Assembly (NCBI GenBank): GCA_017512985.1
Contig: JAFWEJ010000008.1
Location: 310,001 to 374,000 of the forward strand
DNA from: Clostridia bacterium
GTDB lineage: Bacteria; Bacillota; Clostridia; Christensenellales; Aristaeellaceae
Direction of reading: 5' to 3'
DNA: 64,000 bases
The notes under the pieces: model-generated
Told to the model about the DNA's origin: nothing
The model's input: the letters and a program-made list of their open reading frames with translations, nothing else
Databases searched by the model: none
Shown: one piece after another, positions 44,603 to 53,731 of the stretch
Layout of the letters: the number at the start of each line of letters is the position of its first letter
How positions within the stretch are numbered: the first letter of the stretch is position 1
Position numbers and translations under genes: made by a program

Positions 44603-46039
44603 TTATTCAATTTCGCCTTCAACATGGTTTAAGTATACACCTAGTTCGCTGAAAGTCAAGTGTTCCAATGATTTTCCATCTTCATTTATTGCTTTTTCCG
44701 CTGTTTTCAGCCTGCTTTTCAGATGATCTACAGCCTGATGGAGCAGGATTTCCCCGTCTTCGCCCAGGACGTGGCAAAGTTCAGCGCAGAGAAGGAGCAG
44801 GCAGCCCGGCGCGTTTTTATCAGGATCGCCGGTTCCGGCAGCCATAGCGGATACAAGGCGAAGGATATCATCCAGGACCGGTCCGGCTTCCTGCCTGACA
44901 GCGGCGGTTGAGGAAAGCTTTTTCAATACCTTTGCCGCGTATTTCAGCGAGGGCAGGCCGGAAACGACGTCGTCAAGTCCGGAGACGACGGTCTGATGAC
45001 CGTTCTCCTCCTGCTTGATCTGTTCCCAGGCAGCCCGGACGCTATCGGGATCCTTCAGATTGCGGTTTCCGAAAACGTGCGGGTGCCTGCGGATCATCTT
45101 GCTGCAGATCGATGAGACGACGTCGTTGAAAGTAAACTCGTCAAACGCCTTTCCGATGGATGAATGAAAAACGACCTGGAACAGAAGATCTCCCAGCTCC
45201 TCGCCGAGATGGTCCGTGTCCTCCTGATCGATGCTCGCGATACATTCCCAGGCTTCCTCGATCATATAGGATCGAAGGGATTCGTGCGTCTGGATCCTGT
45301 CCCAGGGACAGCCGGAAGGGGAACGGAGGCGGTCCATAATCGCCGTCAGGTCATTCATGACAAAACGGCCGCGTTCCAGATAACCGCTGCCGGGAATCAG
45401 GACGGCGGAGCTGTGGTCGATGCCGGGCTGCCTGTCCAGCTGCCAGAGCTGAATCCGGAGGGGCTCTCCGCCCTCCCGGAGCAGGAGGACCTGATGTTCA
45501 TCCTCCAGCAGCTCTGAAAGGAACAGTTTGACCTGTCCTGCCAGGATGCCGTTATCCAGTTCGGTGACCAGCAGGGTTCGGTTCGGATCATAGGAAAACT
45601 CTTCTGTCAGATCGGCCGCGGGCACGACAGTAACCGCTGCGTCCGGCAGCGAGGACAGGGACGCGGAGAGAAAACGGTCATACGCGCTTACTCCGGGAAT
45701 GACAGATACGGAAACACGGGCCGTTTTCACGGCACAAAGGGCAGCCACGCTCCGGTCCGTCAGCGCGTCCGGAACGGCATATACGACGCGGCCATTTTCC
45801 GCCAGGCTGACCAGGTGTTCAGCAATCCGCAGATTCAGGCGGTCAAAGTCCTCACATTCATCATAGAGGCTGTCCAGCGTGGAAAAAGAAATACATTTTT
45901 CCTGCAGCCAGGAGACCAGCGGGTGTTTTCCTGTGCGAAGAACAAGCGTTTCACTTTCCTGAAGCGCGCGGACCGTTTTAACGTTCAGCAGTTCCGGATC
46001 CCCTGAACCGACGGATACGACAATGATGCCGGAATTCAT
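44603..46039 (-). CDS. mazG: Tetrapyrrole-methylase-like/MazG fusion (YabN)
   Basis: A 478-aa two-domain protein matching YabN of Bacillus. Residues 1-210 are a SAM-dependent tetrapyrrole (corrin/porphyrin) methylase-like domain beginning IIVVSVGSGDPELLNVKTVR, with VIPGVSAYDRFLSASL. Residues 225-478 are MazG, a nucleoside triphosphate pyrophosphohydrolase: SGCPWDRIQTHESLRSYMIE, EELGDLLFQVVFHSSIG, and RRHPHVFGNR with the metal-binding Glu/Asp set. MazG hydrolyses non-canonical NTPs. Overlaps yabM by 4 nt. The methylase half lacks a known substrate in this family. Confidence 0.93.
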   Translation of the reverse strand: MNSGIIVVSVGSGDPELLNVKTVRALQESETLVLRTGKHPLVSWLQEKCISFSTLDSLYDECEDFDRLNLRIAEHLVSLAENGRVVYAVPDALTDRSVAALCAVKTARVSVSVIPGVSAYDRFLSASLSSLPDAAVTVVPAADLTEEFSYDPNRTLLVTELDNGILAGQVKLFLSELLEDEHQVLLLREGGEPLRIQLWQLDRQPGIDHSSAVLIPGSGYLERGRFVMNDLTAIMDRLRSPSGCPWDRIQTHESLRSYMIEEAWECIASIDQEDTDHLGEELGDLLFQVVFHSSIGKAFDEFTFNDVVSSICSKMIRRHPHVFGNRNLKDPDSVRAAWEQIKQEENGHQTVVSGLDDVVSGLPSLKYAAKVLKKLSSTAAVRQEAGPVLDDILRLVSAMAAGTGDPDKNAPGCLLLLCAELCHVLGEDGEILLHQAVDHLKSRLKTAEKAINEDGKSLEHLTFSELGVYLNHVEGEIE

Positions 46040-47616
46040 ACTTTTCTTCCTTTTCTTCGGATCATTTTCCTGATATCGCTGACCGAAACAACTTTCAGCA
46101 GGACGGCGGCTGCTGCGTATACGGCTATGCCTGCAGCAATTTCAACGATCGTACAGAAACGATTCATGGGAAGCAGACGCTGAAGCAGCCATACGGTGAC
46201 GCCCATTACGGCGGCCGCAGCGCCGGGACGCAGCACCCATTCAATGATATTAAACCGCATATTCGTATACTTGCATAAATAATATGTATTAATAATCATT
46301 ACTACCGAATAGCAGGCAATGGACGCGTAAGGACCGCCGTGGATATGGATGCCGGGCGTCCCGATCAGGATGTAATTCAGCAGGATTTTGACTGCCACAC
46401 CCGCGATCATCGTATACATGGGAATCTTCTGCTTACGAAGGCCCTGGAGAATGCTGCTGGTCGCCTGTACAACAGTGAATAATACAACAGTCATGGCAGA
46501 AAAAGTCAGAAGTTCAGAAGCCAGAATCATCTTTGCTTCTGAAAACCCGCTTACATTACCATAAAAGAAATATACGATTTGTTTGGCCAGGATGCTCATG
46601 CCGACTGAGCATGGAAAACCAATGATAAAAGCATATCGCATGCCGGTATGAGTTTCCCTGCAGATACCGGCATGATCGTCTTTAGCTTTATATGCGGATA
46701 TTGCCGGCACCAAACTCATGGAAATTGCAAGCGCAAGAGCTGTCGGAATATTGATCAGCCGAATTACGACGCTGGTAAAAATCCCGTAATATGCTTTGGC
46801 AACGTCTCTTTCAATTCCCGAAAACACCATTCTGTTGACCATCATCGCAGAATCAACAAACTGTGAAAAGGGAATAATGCAGGCGCTGATGGTGATTGGT
46901 ATTGAGATCATAACCAGGCGGGAGAGGAGCGCTTTCCGGGGAGATTCCGCAAGATCAGGATCCTGCGGATAGCTGTCGAATTCCTTCTTTTTCACATAGA
47001 AGCGGATTACGATATAAGCCAGCGCGATGGTTTCGGAAAGCGTTATACCGAGCAGCGCGCCCGCGGCGCCCGCGGTTACGCTCTGCTTCAGCCCGAGCGC
47101 GGCCAGGGGCAGGGAAAGGGCGACTTTTCCGACCTGCTCCATGACCTGGGACACCGCGGTCGGTACCATGTTCTGCTGGCCCTGGAACAGGCCGCGGAAA
47201 GCGGAAAGGACGCAGACGATGACCACGCAGGGAGCGATTGCATAATAGCCTGCGGACGTTTCCTCCACGCCGACCATATTCACCAGCATCCGGTTGCAGA
47301 GGATCATCAGTATGGAGAAGAAGAGACCGACGGTGAAAAGCGTCATCAGCGCGCAGCGGAACGTATTCCACGCGTTCCTGCGGTCATTCCGGGCGAGGTA
47401 GCCGGCAACGAGCCTGGATACGGCAACCGGAAGTCCGGCGCTGGAAATGGTCAGCAGGAGGGTGTAAGTCGGATAGACAAGATAGAAATCTGCTGCAACA
47501 TCCGTACTGATCATATTCAGCGGAATGGAAAAAAGCACTCCGATGAATTTGCAGATGATGCCGGCGATGCTCAGCACGGAAACGCTTTTTACGACGGATT
47601 TCGTTTTTTCTGACAT
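46036..47616 (-). CDS. MOP-superfamily polysaccharide/lipid flippase (YabM/SpoVB-like)
   Basis: A 526-aa polytopic membrane protein with about 14 hydrophobic segments and the MurJ/SpoVB opening VKSVSVLSIAGIICKFIGVL and RLVAGYLARNDRRNAWNT. Neighbourhood (mazG-hup-rqcP downstream) matches YabM of Bacillus, a SpoVB paralog. Members flip lipid-linked saccharides; for this one, peptidoglycan precursor or spore-cortex export is plausible but unproven. It follows trkH by 29 nt and overlaps mazG by 4 nt. No RBS or promoter signal of its own was obvious beyond GGAGTTC. Confidence 0.88.
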   Translation of the reverse strand: MSEKTKSVVKSVSVLSIAGIICKFIGVLFSIPLNMISTDVAADFYLVYPTYTLLLTISSAGLPVAVSRLVAGYLARNDRRNAWNTFRCALMTLFTVGLFFSILMILCNRMLVNMVGVEETSAGYYAIAPCVVIVCVLSAFRGLFQGQQNMVPTAVSQVMEQVGKVALSLPLAALGLKQSVTAGAAGALLGITLSETIALAYIVIRFYVKKKEFDSYPQDPDLAESPRKALLSRLVMISIPITISACIIPFSQFVDSAMMVNRMVFSGIERDVAKAYYGIFTSVVIRLINIPTALALAISMSLVPAISAYKAKDDHAGICRETHTGMRYAFIIGFPCSVGMSILAKQIVYFFYGNVSGFSEAKMILASELLTFSAMTVVLFTVVQATSSILQGLRKQKIPMYTMIAGVAVKILLNYILIGTPGIHIHGGPYASIACYSVVMIINTYYLCKYTNMRFNIIEWVLRPGAAAAVMGVTVWLLQRLLPMNRFCTIVEIAAGIAVYAAAAVLLKVVSVSDIRKMIRRKGRKV

Positions 47617-47645
47617 GGAACTCCTCGCTTCCCGGTGATCCCGGA

Positions 47646-49109
47646 TCAGTATTTATGCCACGCGGAACGCGTAAAGAGAATGAACAGCGGAAGCAGTTCA
47701 AGCCGGCCGAAGAGCATCAGGAAGGACGCTACGATCTTGGCGTGAACCGTATAACCGGAGTAATTGAATACCGGTCCGACCGATCCCAGCCCGGGACCGA
47801 CGTTGCTGACGCAGGTCAGGGCGGCGGAAAGGTTGGTTGTCAGGTCATATCCGCTGCCGAGGGACATGATGAACCCGCCGATCAGGATCAGGACAATATA
47901 CATGAAAACGAACTGGGCGATCTGGGAAAGCATGTGTTCGTCAACGGCTTTCCCGTCAAGGCGGATAACGTCCATTTTCTTGGGCTGGCCTGTCGCACGG
48001 ATATTGCGCCGGGAAAGCTTGGTGAGCAGGATAATCCGGATTACCTTGATGCCGCCTGCCGTCGAACCGGCGCAGGAGCCGATCAGCATTGCAATCACAA
48101 TAATGATGTGCGAAGAGGCAGGCCACTGGTTGAAGTCATAGGTCACAAAACCGGTCGTCGACATGATCGAACTGATCTGGAATGAACCGTAACGCAGGGA
48201 TGTCAGGAAATCTCCCTGATAATGCTCCAGATTGAGCAGGGATACAATCAGCATGAATCCGACTGCAAAAATGAAATACCAGCGAAATTCCTCATCCCTG
48301 AAAAACGCTTTGAAGCGTTCTCCGATAAGAAACCTGTAATACAGCGCAAAGTTCACGCCGAACATGAACATGAAAATCGTTATGGCAACTTCCACAGGCA
48401 CGCTGTTGAAATGGGCGATACTGTCCCCGTAACTGCTGAAACCGCCGGTACCCGCGGTCGCCATGGTGTGGATCGCCGCGTCATAGGGAGAAAGGCCGCA
48501 GATCAGGAGCGTGACGAATTCGATCAGCGAAAGGAGAATATAGATTTTATAAAGGATCTTGGCTGTGGTTCCTGTTTTGGGAACCAGTTTGCTCAGGGAG
48601 GGACCCGGGCTTTCCGCCTTGACCAGGTGAGCCGTCCGTCCGGTCAGTTTGGGAAGCAGCGCAAGCGTAAGCACCAGCACACCCATGCCGCCGATCCAGT
48701 GAGTGGTGGCGCGCCAGAACATAACCCCTTTGGGGAAACGTTCAAACATCTCAGCGGTGACAATGCTGGCACCTGTCGTGGTAAGGCCGGAAACCGTCTC
48801 AAAAAATGCTTCCTCAAAGCGCGGAATGATTCCGGAAAGCATAAAGGGAACCGCGCCGAAAAGCCCGAGGAAGATCCAGCCGAGGGCTGTGATGATAAAG
48901 CCTTCCTTCAGGCGCAGATGCGAGTCCCGGTCCCTTCCTGGCAGAAAACTGAGGGCCGAACCGGCCACGATATTGATCAGGATGCTGTAACCAAGCGCGG
49001 AAGCGTCCCCGCTCCGGAACCAGAGCGCAATAAGCAGCGCCGGCACCATTGCGGCCGCTTCGATCAGGAGCAGGGCGCCGAGCATTCTGATGATCAGTCT
49101 GCGGTTCAT
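47646..49109 (-). CDS. trkH: Potassium uptake protein TrkH
   Basis: Membrane subunit of the Trk potassium system, 487 aa, with about ten membrane helices in four M1-P-M2 repeats. Filter-like P-loops are SGLTTTGASIV, ATAGTGGFSSY, STTGFVTYDF and SNVGPGLGSV, each contributing the conserved Gly. RTAHLVKAESPGPSLSKLVP is the typical cytosolic linker. The ATG overlaps the trkA stop (4 nt), so stoichiometric coupling is likely. Start ATG 49109. Confidence 0.95.
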   Translation of the reverse strand: MNRRLIIRMLGALLLIEAAAMVPALLIALWFRSGDASALGYSILINIVAGSALSFLPGRDRDSHLRLKEGFIITALGWIFLGLFGAVPFMLSGIIPRFEEAFFETVSGLTTTGASIVTAEMFERFPKGVMFWRATTHWIGGMGVLVLTLALLPKLTGRTAHLVKAESPGPSLSKLVPKTGTTAKILYKIYILLSLIEFVTLLICGLSPYDAAIHTMATAGTGGFSSYGDSIAHFNSVPVEVAITIFMFMFGVNFALYYRFLIGERFKAFFRDEEFRWYFIFAVGFMLIVSLLNLEHYQGDFLTSLRYGSFQISSIMSTTGFVTYDFNQWPASSHIIIVIAMLIGSCAGSTAGGIKVIRIILLTKLSRRNIRATGQPKKMDVIRLDGKAVDEHMLSQIAQFVFMYIVLILIGGFIMSLGSGYDLTTNLSAALTCVSNVGPGLGSVGPVFNYSGYTVHAKIVASFLMLFGRLELLPLFILFTRSAWHKY

Positions 49110-50470
49110 TTGTAGAGCACCTCATTCAGGTCGGAGATACCCGGTTCAACAGATATGATCACGACGTGGTCGTTTTCCTCAATATGGTCGTTTCCGAAGG
49201 GAACAATGATTTTTCCCTGATGTACGATAATGGATACCAGGGAGCCTTTTTTGAGGTTCAGGTCCTTCAGCGGAATCCCGATATAGGAATCGCTCTTTCT
49301 GGCGATGAATTCAATGGCTTCCGCCTTGCCGCCCACGAGCCGGTACAGCCTTTCGATCTTCGTTCCGTTGCTGTTCAGGCGGGCACGGACATAACGCAGA
49401 ATGGTGGAGGAAGTGATGAACTGCGGACTGATTACCGAGTCCAGGCCGAGATCGTTCAGGATTTCCTGATAGCCCATCCGGCTGTTTTTCGCGATGACTT
49501 TCGGTACGCCGCAGCGGGCCGCATGCATGCCGCAGATCAGGTTTTCCTCATCCCGGTTGCTGAGGGAAACGAAGGCGTCCATCTGGGAAAGCCCCTGTTC
49601 CTCAAGCAGGTCCTGATCCGTTCCGTCGCCCAAGATCACGTCCACTTTGGGAAGCTGTTCGCTGAGCGTACGGGCTTTCTGCGGATTAATTTCAAAAAGC
49701 GTTACATGAATGCCCATTGGCACGATCAGGCGGGAGAGATAATAGGAAATCCTGCCGCCGCCGAGAAGCATGACGCTGCGGATTTTATGCTTGTTTCTTC
49801 CGAGAAAGCGGAAATATTCAGTGATGGTCATCATATCACCGGAAACAAACACCTTGTCCCCCGGCTGGATCGCAAAATCTCCGCCCGGGGTTACGACGGT
49901 GCTGTTCCGTTCCACCATCGCATAAAGGATTCGGGGCAGGCGCGGCACTTTCGCGGCAAGATCCTTCATGGGAATGCCGATGAAACAGTCTTCTTCCTGG
50001 GCGCGGAATTCAACCATCTCCACGAGGCCCTTGGCAAACGATTCGATACTGCCGGCAAAGGGATAGCGGAGCAGCCGGCTGATTTCCAGCGCGGTGGCGC
50101 GTTCGGGATTGATAGCGACGTCAATGCCCAGTTCGTTCTGGAGCAGCGTCTGGCTTTCGTTGAATTCCGGATCGCGGATCCGGGCAATGGTGTAGCTGGC
50201 GCCGAGGCGCTTGGAGATGAGGCAGGCCAGCATGTTTGTCTCATCGCTCTCTGTGGACGCAATCACGATATTGGCTTTATCAACGCCGGCTTCAAGAAGG
50301 ACCTTTGCGTTGGCGCCGTTTCCTTTGATGCACAGGGCGTCCAGAGCACCGCTGCATCTTTCGATTACTTCATCGTCCTTGTCGATGATGATGACATCAT
50401 GTTCTTCCGCGATGAGATGTTCAGCCAGCGTATAACCGACTTTTCCCGCGCCGATGACAATGATTCTCAT
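49106..50470 (-). CDS. trkA: Trk system potassium regulator TrkA
   Basis: Cytosolic gating subunit of TrkH, 454 aa, with two RCK (KTN) modules: RCK_N1 MRIIVIGAGKVGYTLAEHLI with the NAD-binding Asp (IIIDKDDE), RCK_C1 to about 220, RCK_N2 SVMLLGGGRISYYLSRLIV, and RCK_C2. The duplicated layout is TrkA rather than KtrA. RBS TGGAGGTCCTGGC. A TAAAAT box lies at 50499-50504 on the minus strand, but a matching -35 is poor. First gene of trkA-trkH-yabM-mazG-hup. Confidence 0.95.
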   Translation of the reverse strand: MRIIVIGAGKVGYTLAEHLIAEEHDVIIIDKDDEVIERCSGALDALCIKGNGANAKVLLEAGVDKANIVIASTESDETNMLACLISKRLGASYTIARIRDPEFNESQTLLQNELGIDVAINPERATALEISRLLRYPFAGSIESFAKGLVEMVEFRAQEEDCFIGIPMKDLAAKVPRLPRILYAMVERNSTVVTPGGDFAIQPGDKVFVSGDMMTITEYFRFLGRNKHKIRSVMLLGGGRISYYLSRLIVPMGIHVTLFEINPQKARTLSEQLPKVDVILGDGTDQDLLEEQGLSQMDAFVSLSNRDEENLICGMHAARCGVPKVIAKNSRMGYQEILNDLGLDSVISPQFITSSTILRYVRARLNSNGTKIERLYRLVGGKAEAIEFIARKSDSYIGIPLKDLNLKKGSLVSIIVHQGKIIVPFGNDHIEENDHVVIISVEPGISDLNEVLYK

Positions 50471-50522
50471 GCCAGGACCTCCAATAATAAATCAAATAAT
50501 TTTACCATTTTTCACGGATAAA

Positions 50523-50561
50523 AGAAAGAAAAAAATAACAGTGCAGACGAATCTGCACTGT
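50523..50561 (-). terminator. Terminator of tRNA-Ser
   Basis: On the minus strand: 10-bp stem (50561-50552 / 50547-50538, ACAGTGCAGA arms) with a 4-nt loop, followed by TTATTTTTTTCTTT. Confidence 0.88.
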
Positions 50562-50562
50562 A

Positions 50563-50653
50563 TGGCGGAGAGTCAGGGATTTGAACCCTGGGTGAGGTAT
50601 CACCCCACACACGATTTCCAGTCGTGCGCCTTAGACCACTCAGCCAACTCTCC
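50563..50653 (-). tRNA. tRNA-Ser (anticodon GGA)
   Basis: Class II cloverleaf with acceptor GGAGAGT / ...ACTCTCC, long variable arm (TGGGGTGATACCTCA-type stem), T-arm GGTTCAAATCC, and anticodon loop CTGGAAA. The gene encodes CCA at its 3' end (50565-50563). 91 nt. A promoter lies upstream and a terminator downstream, so it is an independent unit. Confidence 0.95.
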
Positions 50654-50680
50654 ACAGCGGGCGAATGCTCACATGAGAGC

Positions 50681-50708
50681 ATTATAGTTTGTTTTCTGCT
50701 TTTGTCAA
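50681..50708 (-). promoter_or_regulatory. Promoter of tRNA-Ser
   Basis: On the minus strand: TTGACA (50708-50703), 16-bp spacer, TATAAT (50686-50681). The -35 box includes the stop codon of the pseudouridine-synthase gene at 50705. Confidence 0.85.
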
Positions 50709-51412
50709 GGTCTGAGTTTTGTGATCTCCTCATCGGTCAGCTTTCTCCACATCCCGGAAGGGAGGTCTCCGAGATATACAGGACCGAACCGGACCCTTTT
50801 CAGGCGGACAACCTGATGGCCGACAGCAGATACCATTTTCCTCACCTGGCGGTTCCGGCCTTCATGAATGGTAATGAGCAGTTCGGTCGAAAAAGCGTCG
50901 TGACGGATAAGCCTGACTTCAGCGGGGGAGGTCATCCTTCCGTCGATCAGGACGCCTTTACGGAGGGTACGGATCTCCTCATCGGTCACGTTGTTGGAAA
51001 CCCTGGTCAGATAGGACTTCGGAATTTCAAAACTCGGATGAAGAAGCCTGTTCATCAGGTCGCCGTCGTTGGTCAGGATCAGAAGGCCTTCACTGTCATA
51101 GTCCAGGCGGCCGACAGGGAAAAGCCGGACAGGATAATCCCTGAAGCGGTCCAGCACCGTCGCGCGTCCTTCCGGATCGCTGACGGTCGTTACTTCACCG
51201 ACGGGTTTGTTGTAAGCGATATAATGTTTTTCCTCTTCGGGATGAACCGGAAGGCCGTCCACGGTGACGGCATCGTGTTCGCCGTCCACCTGTGTTCCCA
51301 GTTCGGTTACGATCACTCCGTTTACAGTGATCCGGCCTTCGGTGATCATTTTTTCAGCGTTTCTTCTGGACGCTACCCCGCAGGACGCGAGGAATTTCTG
51401 CAGACGAATCAT
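50705..51412 (-). CDS. RsuA/RluB-family 16S/23S rRNA pseudouridine synthase
   Basis: A 235-aa protein with an N-terminal S4 domain (LQKFLASCGVASRRNAEKMI, then EGRITVNG) and a catalytic domain with VGRLDYDSEGLLILTNDGDL (catalytic Asp), KSYLTRVSN, and IHEGRNRQVRKMVSAVGH. Family members modify one uridine in 16S (RsuA) or 23S (RluB/F) rRNA; the Bacillus order near scpB is not present here. ATG 51412 is 5 nt from GAAAGGG; ATG 51415 is alternative. It lies 17 nt after proA. Confidence 0.92.
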   Translation of the reverse strand: MIRLQKFLASCGVASRRNAEKMITEGRITVNGVIVTELGTQVDGEHDAVTVDGLPVHPEEEKHYIAYNKPVGEVTTVSDPEGRATVLDRFRDYPVRLFPVGRLDYDSEGLLILTNDGDLMNRLLHPSFEIPKSYLTRVSNNVTDEEIRTLRKGVLIDGRMTSPAEVRLIRHDAFSTELLITIHEGRNRQVRKMVSAVGHQVVRLKRVRFGPVYLGDLPSGMWRKLTDEEITKLRP

Positions 51413-51429
51413 CATATCCCTTTCACCGG

Positions 51430-52728
51430 TCAGTACGGGCAATTCTCAGACAGCGGCCTGTGCGTGTAGACGACGGATCCGTCTTTGACTTCCTTCATGG
51501 TCTGGCCTGAACCGATCAGTTTGTACTTATAGGTGGTAAGGCCTTCCAGGCCCATCGGGCCCCTGGCATGAAGCTTGCCGGTTGCGATGCCGACTTCCGC
51601 CCCGAGGCCGTATACAAAACCGTCCGCAAAGCGTGTGGATACATTCCAGTATACGCCGGCGCTGTCGACGCTGTTCATGAATTCAGAGGCCGCGGCGGCG
51701 TCCTTTGTGACAATACAGTCAGTATGATGCGATCCGAAGCGGTTGATGTGTTCGACGGCTTCCCGAAGAGATGAAACGATCCGGACGGAAACGATATAAT
51801 CAAGATATTCGGATGACCAGTCCGACTCCGTCGCGGGAACACAGGGAATCAGCGCCTGAACTTCAGCGTCCCCGCGAACTTCAACATTTGCGGCGGAATA
51901 CCGCGCGGCGATTTCCGGCAGGAAAGAGGGCGCGATATCGCGGTGGACGAGAAGGGTTTCCATTGCATTGCAGACGGAAACATTCTGAACCTTGCTGTCC
52001 AGGGCGATTTTGACGGCGGTCCCGGGATCCGCGTCCCGGTCTATATATACATGGCAGATTCCATCTGAATGGCCGAGCACAGGAATCCGGCTGTTGTCCA
52101 TGATATAACGGACAAAGCTGTTGCTGCCGCGCGGTATAATCAGGTCGATCAGCGTATCTTCCTTCAGCATCTGCGCCACGTCTTCCCGGCTTTCAAGAAG
52201 CTGCGCCGTATCGGCCGGAAGCTCCGCCTGCTCCAGCGCTTTGCGGACGAGCCCGCAAAGGACCTGGTTGGTTTTCAGGGCTTCGCGTCCGCCCTTGAGC
52301 AGGACGGCATTACCGCTTTTGATGCACAGGGAGGAAATCTGAATCAACGCGTCAGGGCGGCTTTCAAAAATGACGCCGATCACGCCGATCGGGCAGGATA
52401 CCCGGTACAGTTTGAGGGAATCCGCCAGTTCTGTTGAGCAGAGGGTTCTGTTGATCGGATCCGGCAGGCCGCAAAGCGCCTGCAGTCCGCGGATGACCTG
52501 GTTCAGCTTTTCCTCTCCGAAAGCAAGGCGGTGAAGCAGCGGCGCAGCCAGGTTTTCCGCCGAGGCAGCCTCCAGATCGGCGCGGTTGGCCTCAAAAACC
52601 TGCTCCTTTTCAGCGGAAAGCAGGCCGGCAAGCGCGGAAAGCGCTTCATTCCTTTTTTCATGGGAAGCAACGGAAACAGTATAAAACGCGCTGCGCGCAC
52701 GGGATGACATTTCATGCAGGTCTTTCAA
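51430..52728 (-). CDS. proA: Gamma-glutamyl phosphate reductase
   Basis: Second step of proline synthesis: reduces glutamyl-5-phosphate with NADPH. The 432-aa ALDH-fold enzyme has GVIFESRPDALIQISSLCIK, ALLKGGREAL-type VLLKGGREALKTN, the catalytic Cys in NVSVCNAMETLLVH, and AEVGIATGKLHARGPMGLEG at the end. The start appears to be a TTG at 52728 after GGAGGGGG; ATG 52710 is alternative. proB, usually adjacent, is absent from the window. Confidence 0.95.
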   Translation of the reverse strand: MKDLHEMSSRARSAFYTVSVASHEKRNEALSALAGLLSAEKEQVFEANRADLEAASAENLAAPLLHRLAFGEEKLNQVIRGLQALCGLPDPINRTLCSTELADSLKLYRVSCPIGVIGVIFESRPDALIQISSLCIKSGNAVLLKGGREALKTNQVLCGLVRKALEQAELPADTAQLLESREDVAQMLKEDTLIDLIIPRGSNSFVRYIMDNSRIPVLGHSDGICHVYIDRDADPGTAVKIALDSKVQNVSVCNAMETLLVHRDIAPSFLPEIAARYSAANVEVRGDAEVQALIPCVPATESDWSSEYLDYIVSVRIVSSLREAVEHINRFGSHHTDCIVTKDAAAASEFMNSVDSAGVYWNVSTRFADGFVYGLGAEVGIATGKLHARGPMGLEGLTTYKYKLIGSGQTMKEVKDGSVVYTHRPLSENCPY

Positions 52729-52750
52729 GCAAACCCCCTCCTTTGCAGGG

Positions 52751-52779
52751 ATTATAGCAGACAATTCGGCGATTGAAAA
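52751..52779 (-). promoter_or_regulatory. Promoter of proA
   Basis: On the minus strand: TTTTCA (52779-52774), 17-bp spacer, TATAAT (52756-52751), 23 nt before the TTG start. Its -35 overlaps the -35 of the divergent smpB promoter. Confidence 0.65.
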
Positions 52780-52801
52780 GGGAAGGACGAAGTGTTATAA
52801 T
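52773..52801 (+). promoter_or_regulatory. Promoter of smpB
   Basis: TTGAAA (52773-52778), 17-bp spacer, TATAAT (52796-52801), 21 nt before the smpB ATG. Shares its -35 with the divergent proA promoter. Confidence 0.8.
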
Positions 52802-52821
52802 TTTTCCGGGAGGACTGCCTT

Positions 52822-53289
52822 ATGCCGCATCAACAGGGAATCAAAACCGTCGCGCAGAACCGCAAAGCATATCACGATTATTTTGTCGAGGAAAAGTATG
52901 AATGCGGCATCGCCCTTTTCGGAACAGAGGTCAAAAGCATCCGACAGGGGAAAGTGAACCTGAAGGAAAGCTGGGCACAGATCCGGAAAGGGGAGGTCTG
53001 GGTCGAAGGAATGCACATCAGCCCCTATGAGCAGGGAAACATTTACAACCGTGATCCGCTCAGGGCAAAGAAACTCCTGCTTCACAGAAGCGAAATCCGC
53101 AAGCTGGACGGGCTGGTCATGCGGCAGGGATTCACGCTGATTCCGCTGGAAATGTATCTGAAAGACGGAAGGGTAAAGGTTCAGCTCGGGCTATGTAAAG
53201 GCAAGCAGCTTCACGACAAGCGGGACAGCATGGCTAAGAAGGATTCGGAGCGCGAGATCCAGCGCGCTCTGAGGCAAAGGCAGAAATAA
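52822..53289 (+). CDS. smpB: SsrA-binding protein SmpB
   Basis: Binds tmRNA and delivers it to stalled ribosomes. The 155-aa protein has [48 protein letters not shown], and the C-terminal [20 protein letters not shown] that inserts into the mRNA channel. RBS GGGAGGACTGCCTT. It is directly followed by its partner RNA gene ssrA 26 nt downstream, on the same strand, as in many Firmicutes. Confidence 0.97.
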   Translation: MPHQQGIKTVAQNRKAYHDYFVEEKYECGIALFGTEVKSIRQGKVNLKESWAQIRKGEVWVEGMHISPYEQGNIYNRDPLRAKKLLLHRSEIRKLDGLVMRQGFTLIPLEMYLKDGRVKVQLGLCKGKQLHDKRDSMAKKDSEREIQRALRQRQK

Positions 53290-53315
53290 AACGCTGTTGT
53301 CAGAAACAAATATTC

Positions 53316-53656
53316 GGGGATGATCCGGTTTCGACGGGGACATCAGAGGAAGGATAAGCGAGCCGCAGCCCCTGTACTGCGTATCAACGGGGAAAAACAA
53401 TAACTGACAATAGCAATTACGCTTTCGCGGCTTAATGCCGCGCGTCGGCCCTGACCGCCTGCAGATCAGGCAACCGGCGTCATTAATGCAGGGAACGAGT
53501 TTCGCCTAAGCTTTGCAGCGGGATCCGTAATTATGAAGCTACTTCATCTTCTGTTTTTCCGCGGACAGTCCATGAAGGAATTTTAATCACGGAATGCGCT
53601 CGGAGAAAGTCCTTCTGAAGGGTTTTCGGACAGGGGTTCGACTCCCCTCATCTCCA
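53316..53656 (+). ncRNA. ssrA: Transfer-messenger RNA (tmRNA)
   Basis: Rescues ribosomes from broken mRNAs and tags the peptide for proteolysis. The 5' end GGGGATGATCCGGTTTCGAC pairs through GGGGATG with CATCTCC at the 3' end, giving the tRNA-like acceptor; the T-arm is GGGGTTCGACTCCCC. The tag reading frame runs from GGA 53391 to TAA 53433-53435 and encodes GKTITDNSNYAFAA; the GKT opening and AA end match the Bacillus tag layout. CCA is not encoded. No clear separate promoter, so it may be read from smpB. Confidence 0.95.
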
Positions 53657-53661
53657 CAAGA

Positions 53662-53699
53662 AACGCCGCCGGCTGTAAAGCCGGCGGCGTTGTATATTA
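53662..53699 (+). terminator. Terminator of ssrA
   Basis: Perfect 12-bp stem AACGCCGCCGGC (53662-53673) / GCCGGCGGCGTT (53680-53691), 6-nt loop, then a T-rich tail TGTATATT. It faces the tRNA-Leu terminator on the other strand. Confidence 0.82.
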
Positions 53700-53726
53700 A
53701 AAGGTTCCGGATATGCATCCGGAACC
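53695..53726 (-). terminator. Terminator of tRNA-Leu
   Basis: On the minus strand: 10-bp stem (GGTTCCGGAT arms at 53726-53717 / 53712-53703) with a 4-nt loop, followed by TTTTAATA. Confidence 0.85.
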
Positions 53727-53731
53727 CTGTG

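Noticed and set aside
49166-50521. A 451-codon plus-strand frame opposite trkA
   Set aside because: Antisense to trkA with its complete RCK motifs; no RBS or domain.
50665-50682. Inverted repeat ATGCTC-N6-GAGCAT upstream of tRNA-Ser
   Set aside because: Short arms partly inside the promoter; likely chance, no strong reason to call an operator.
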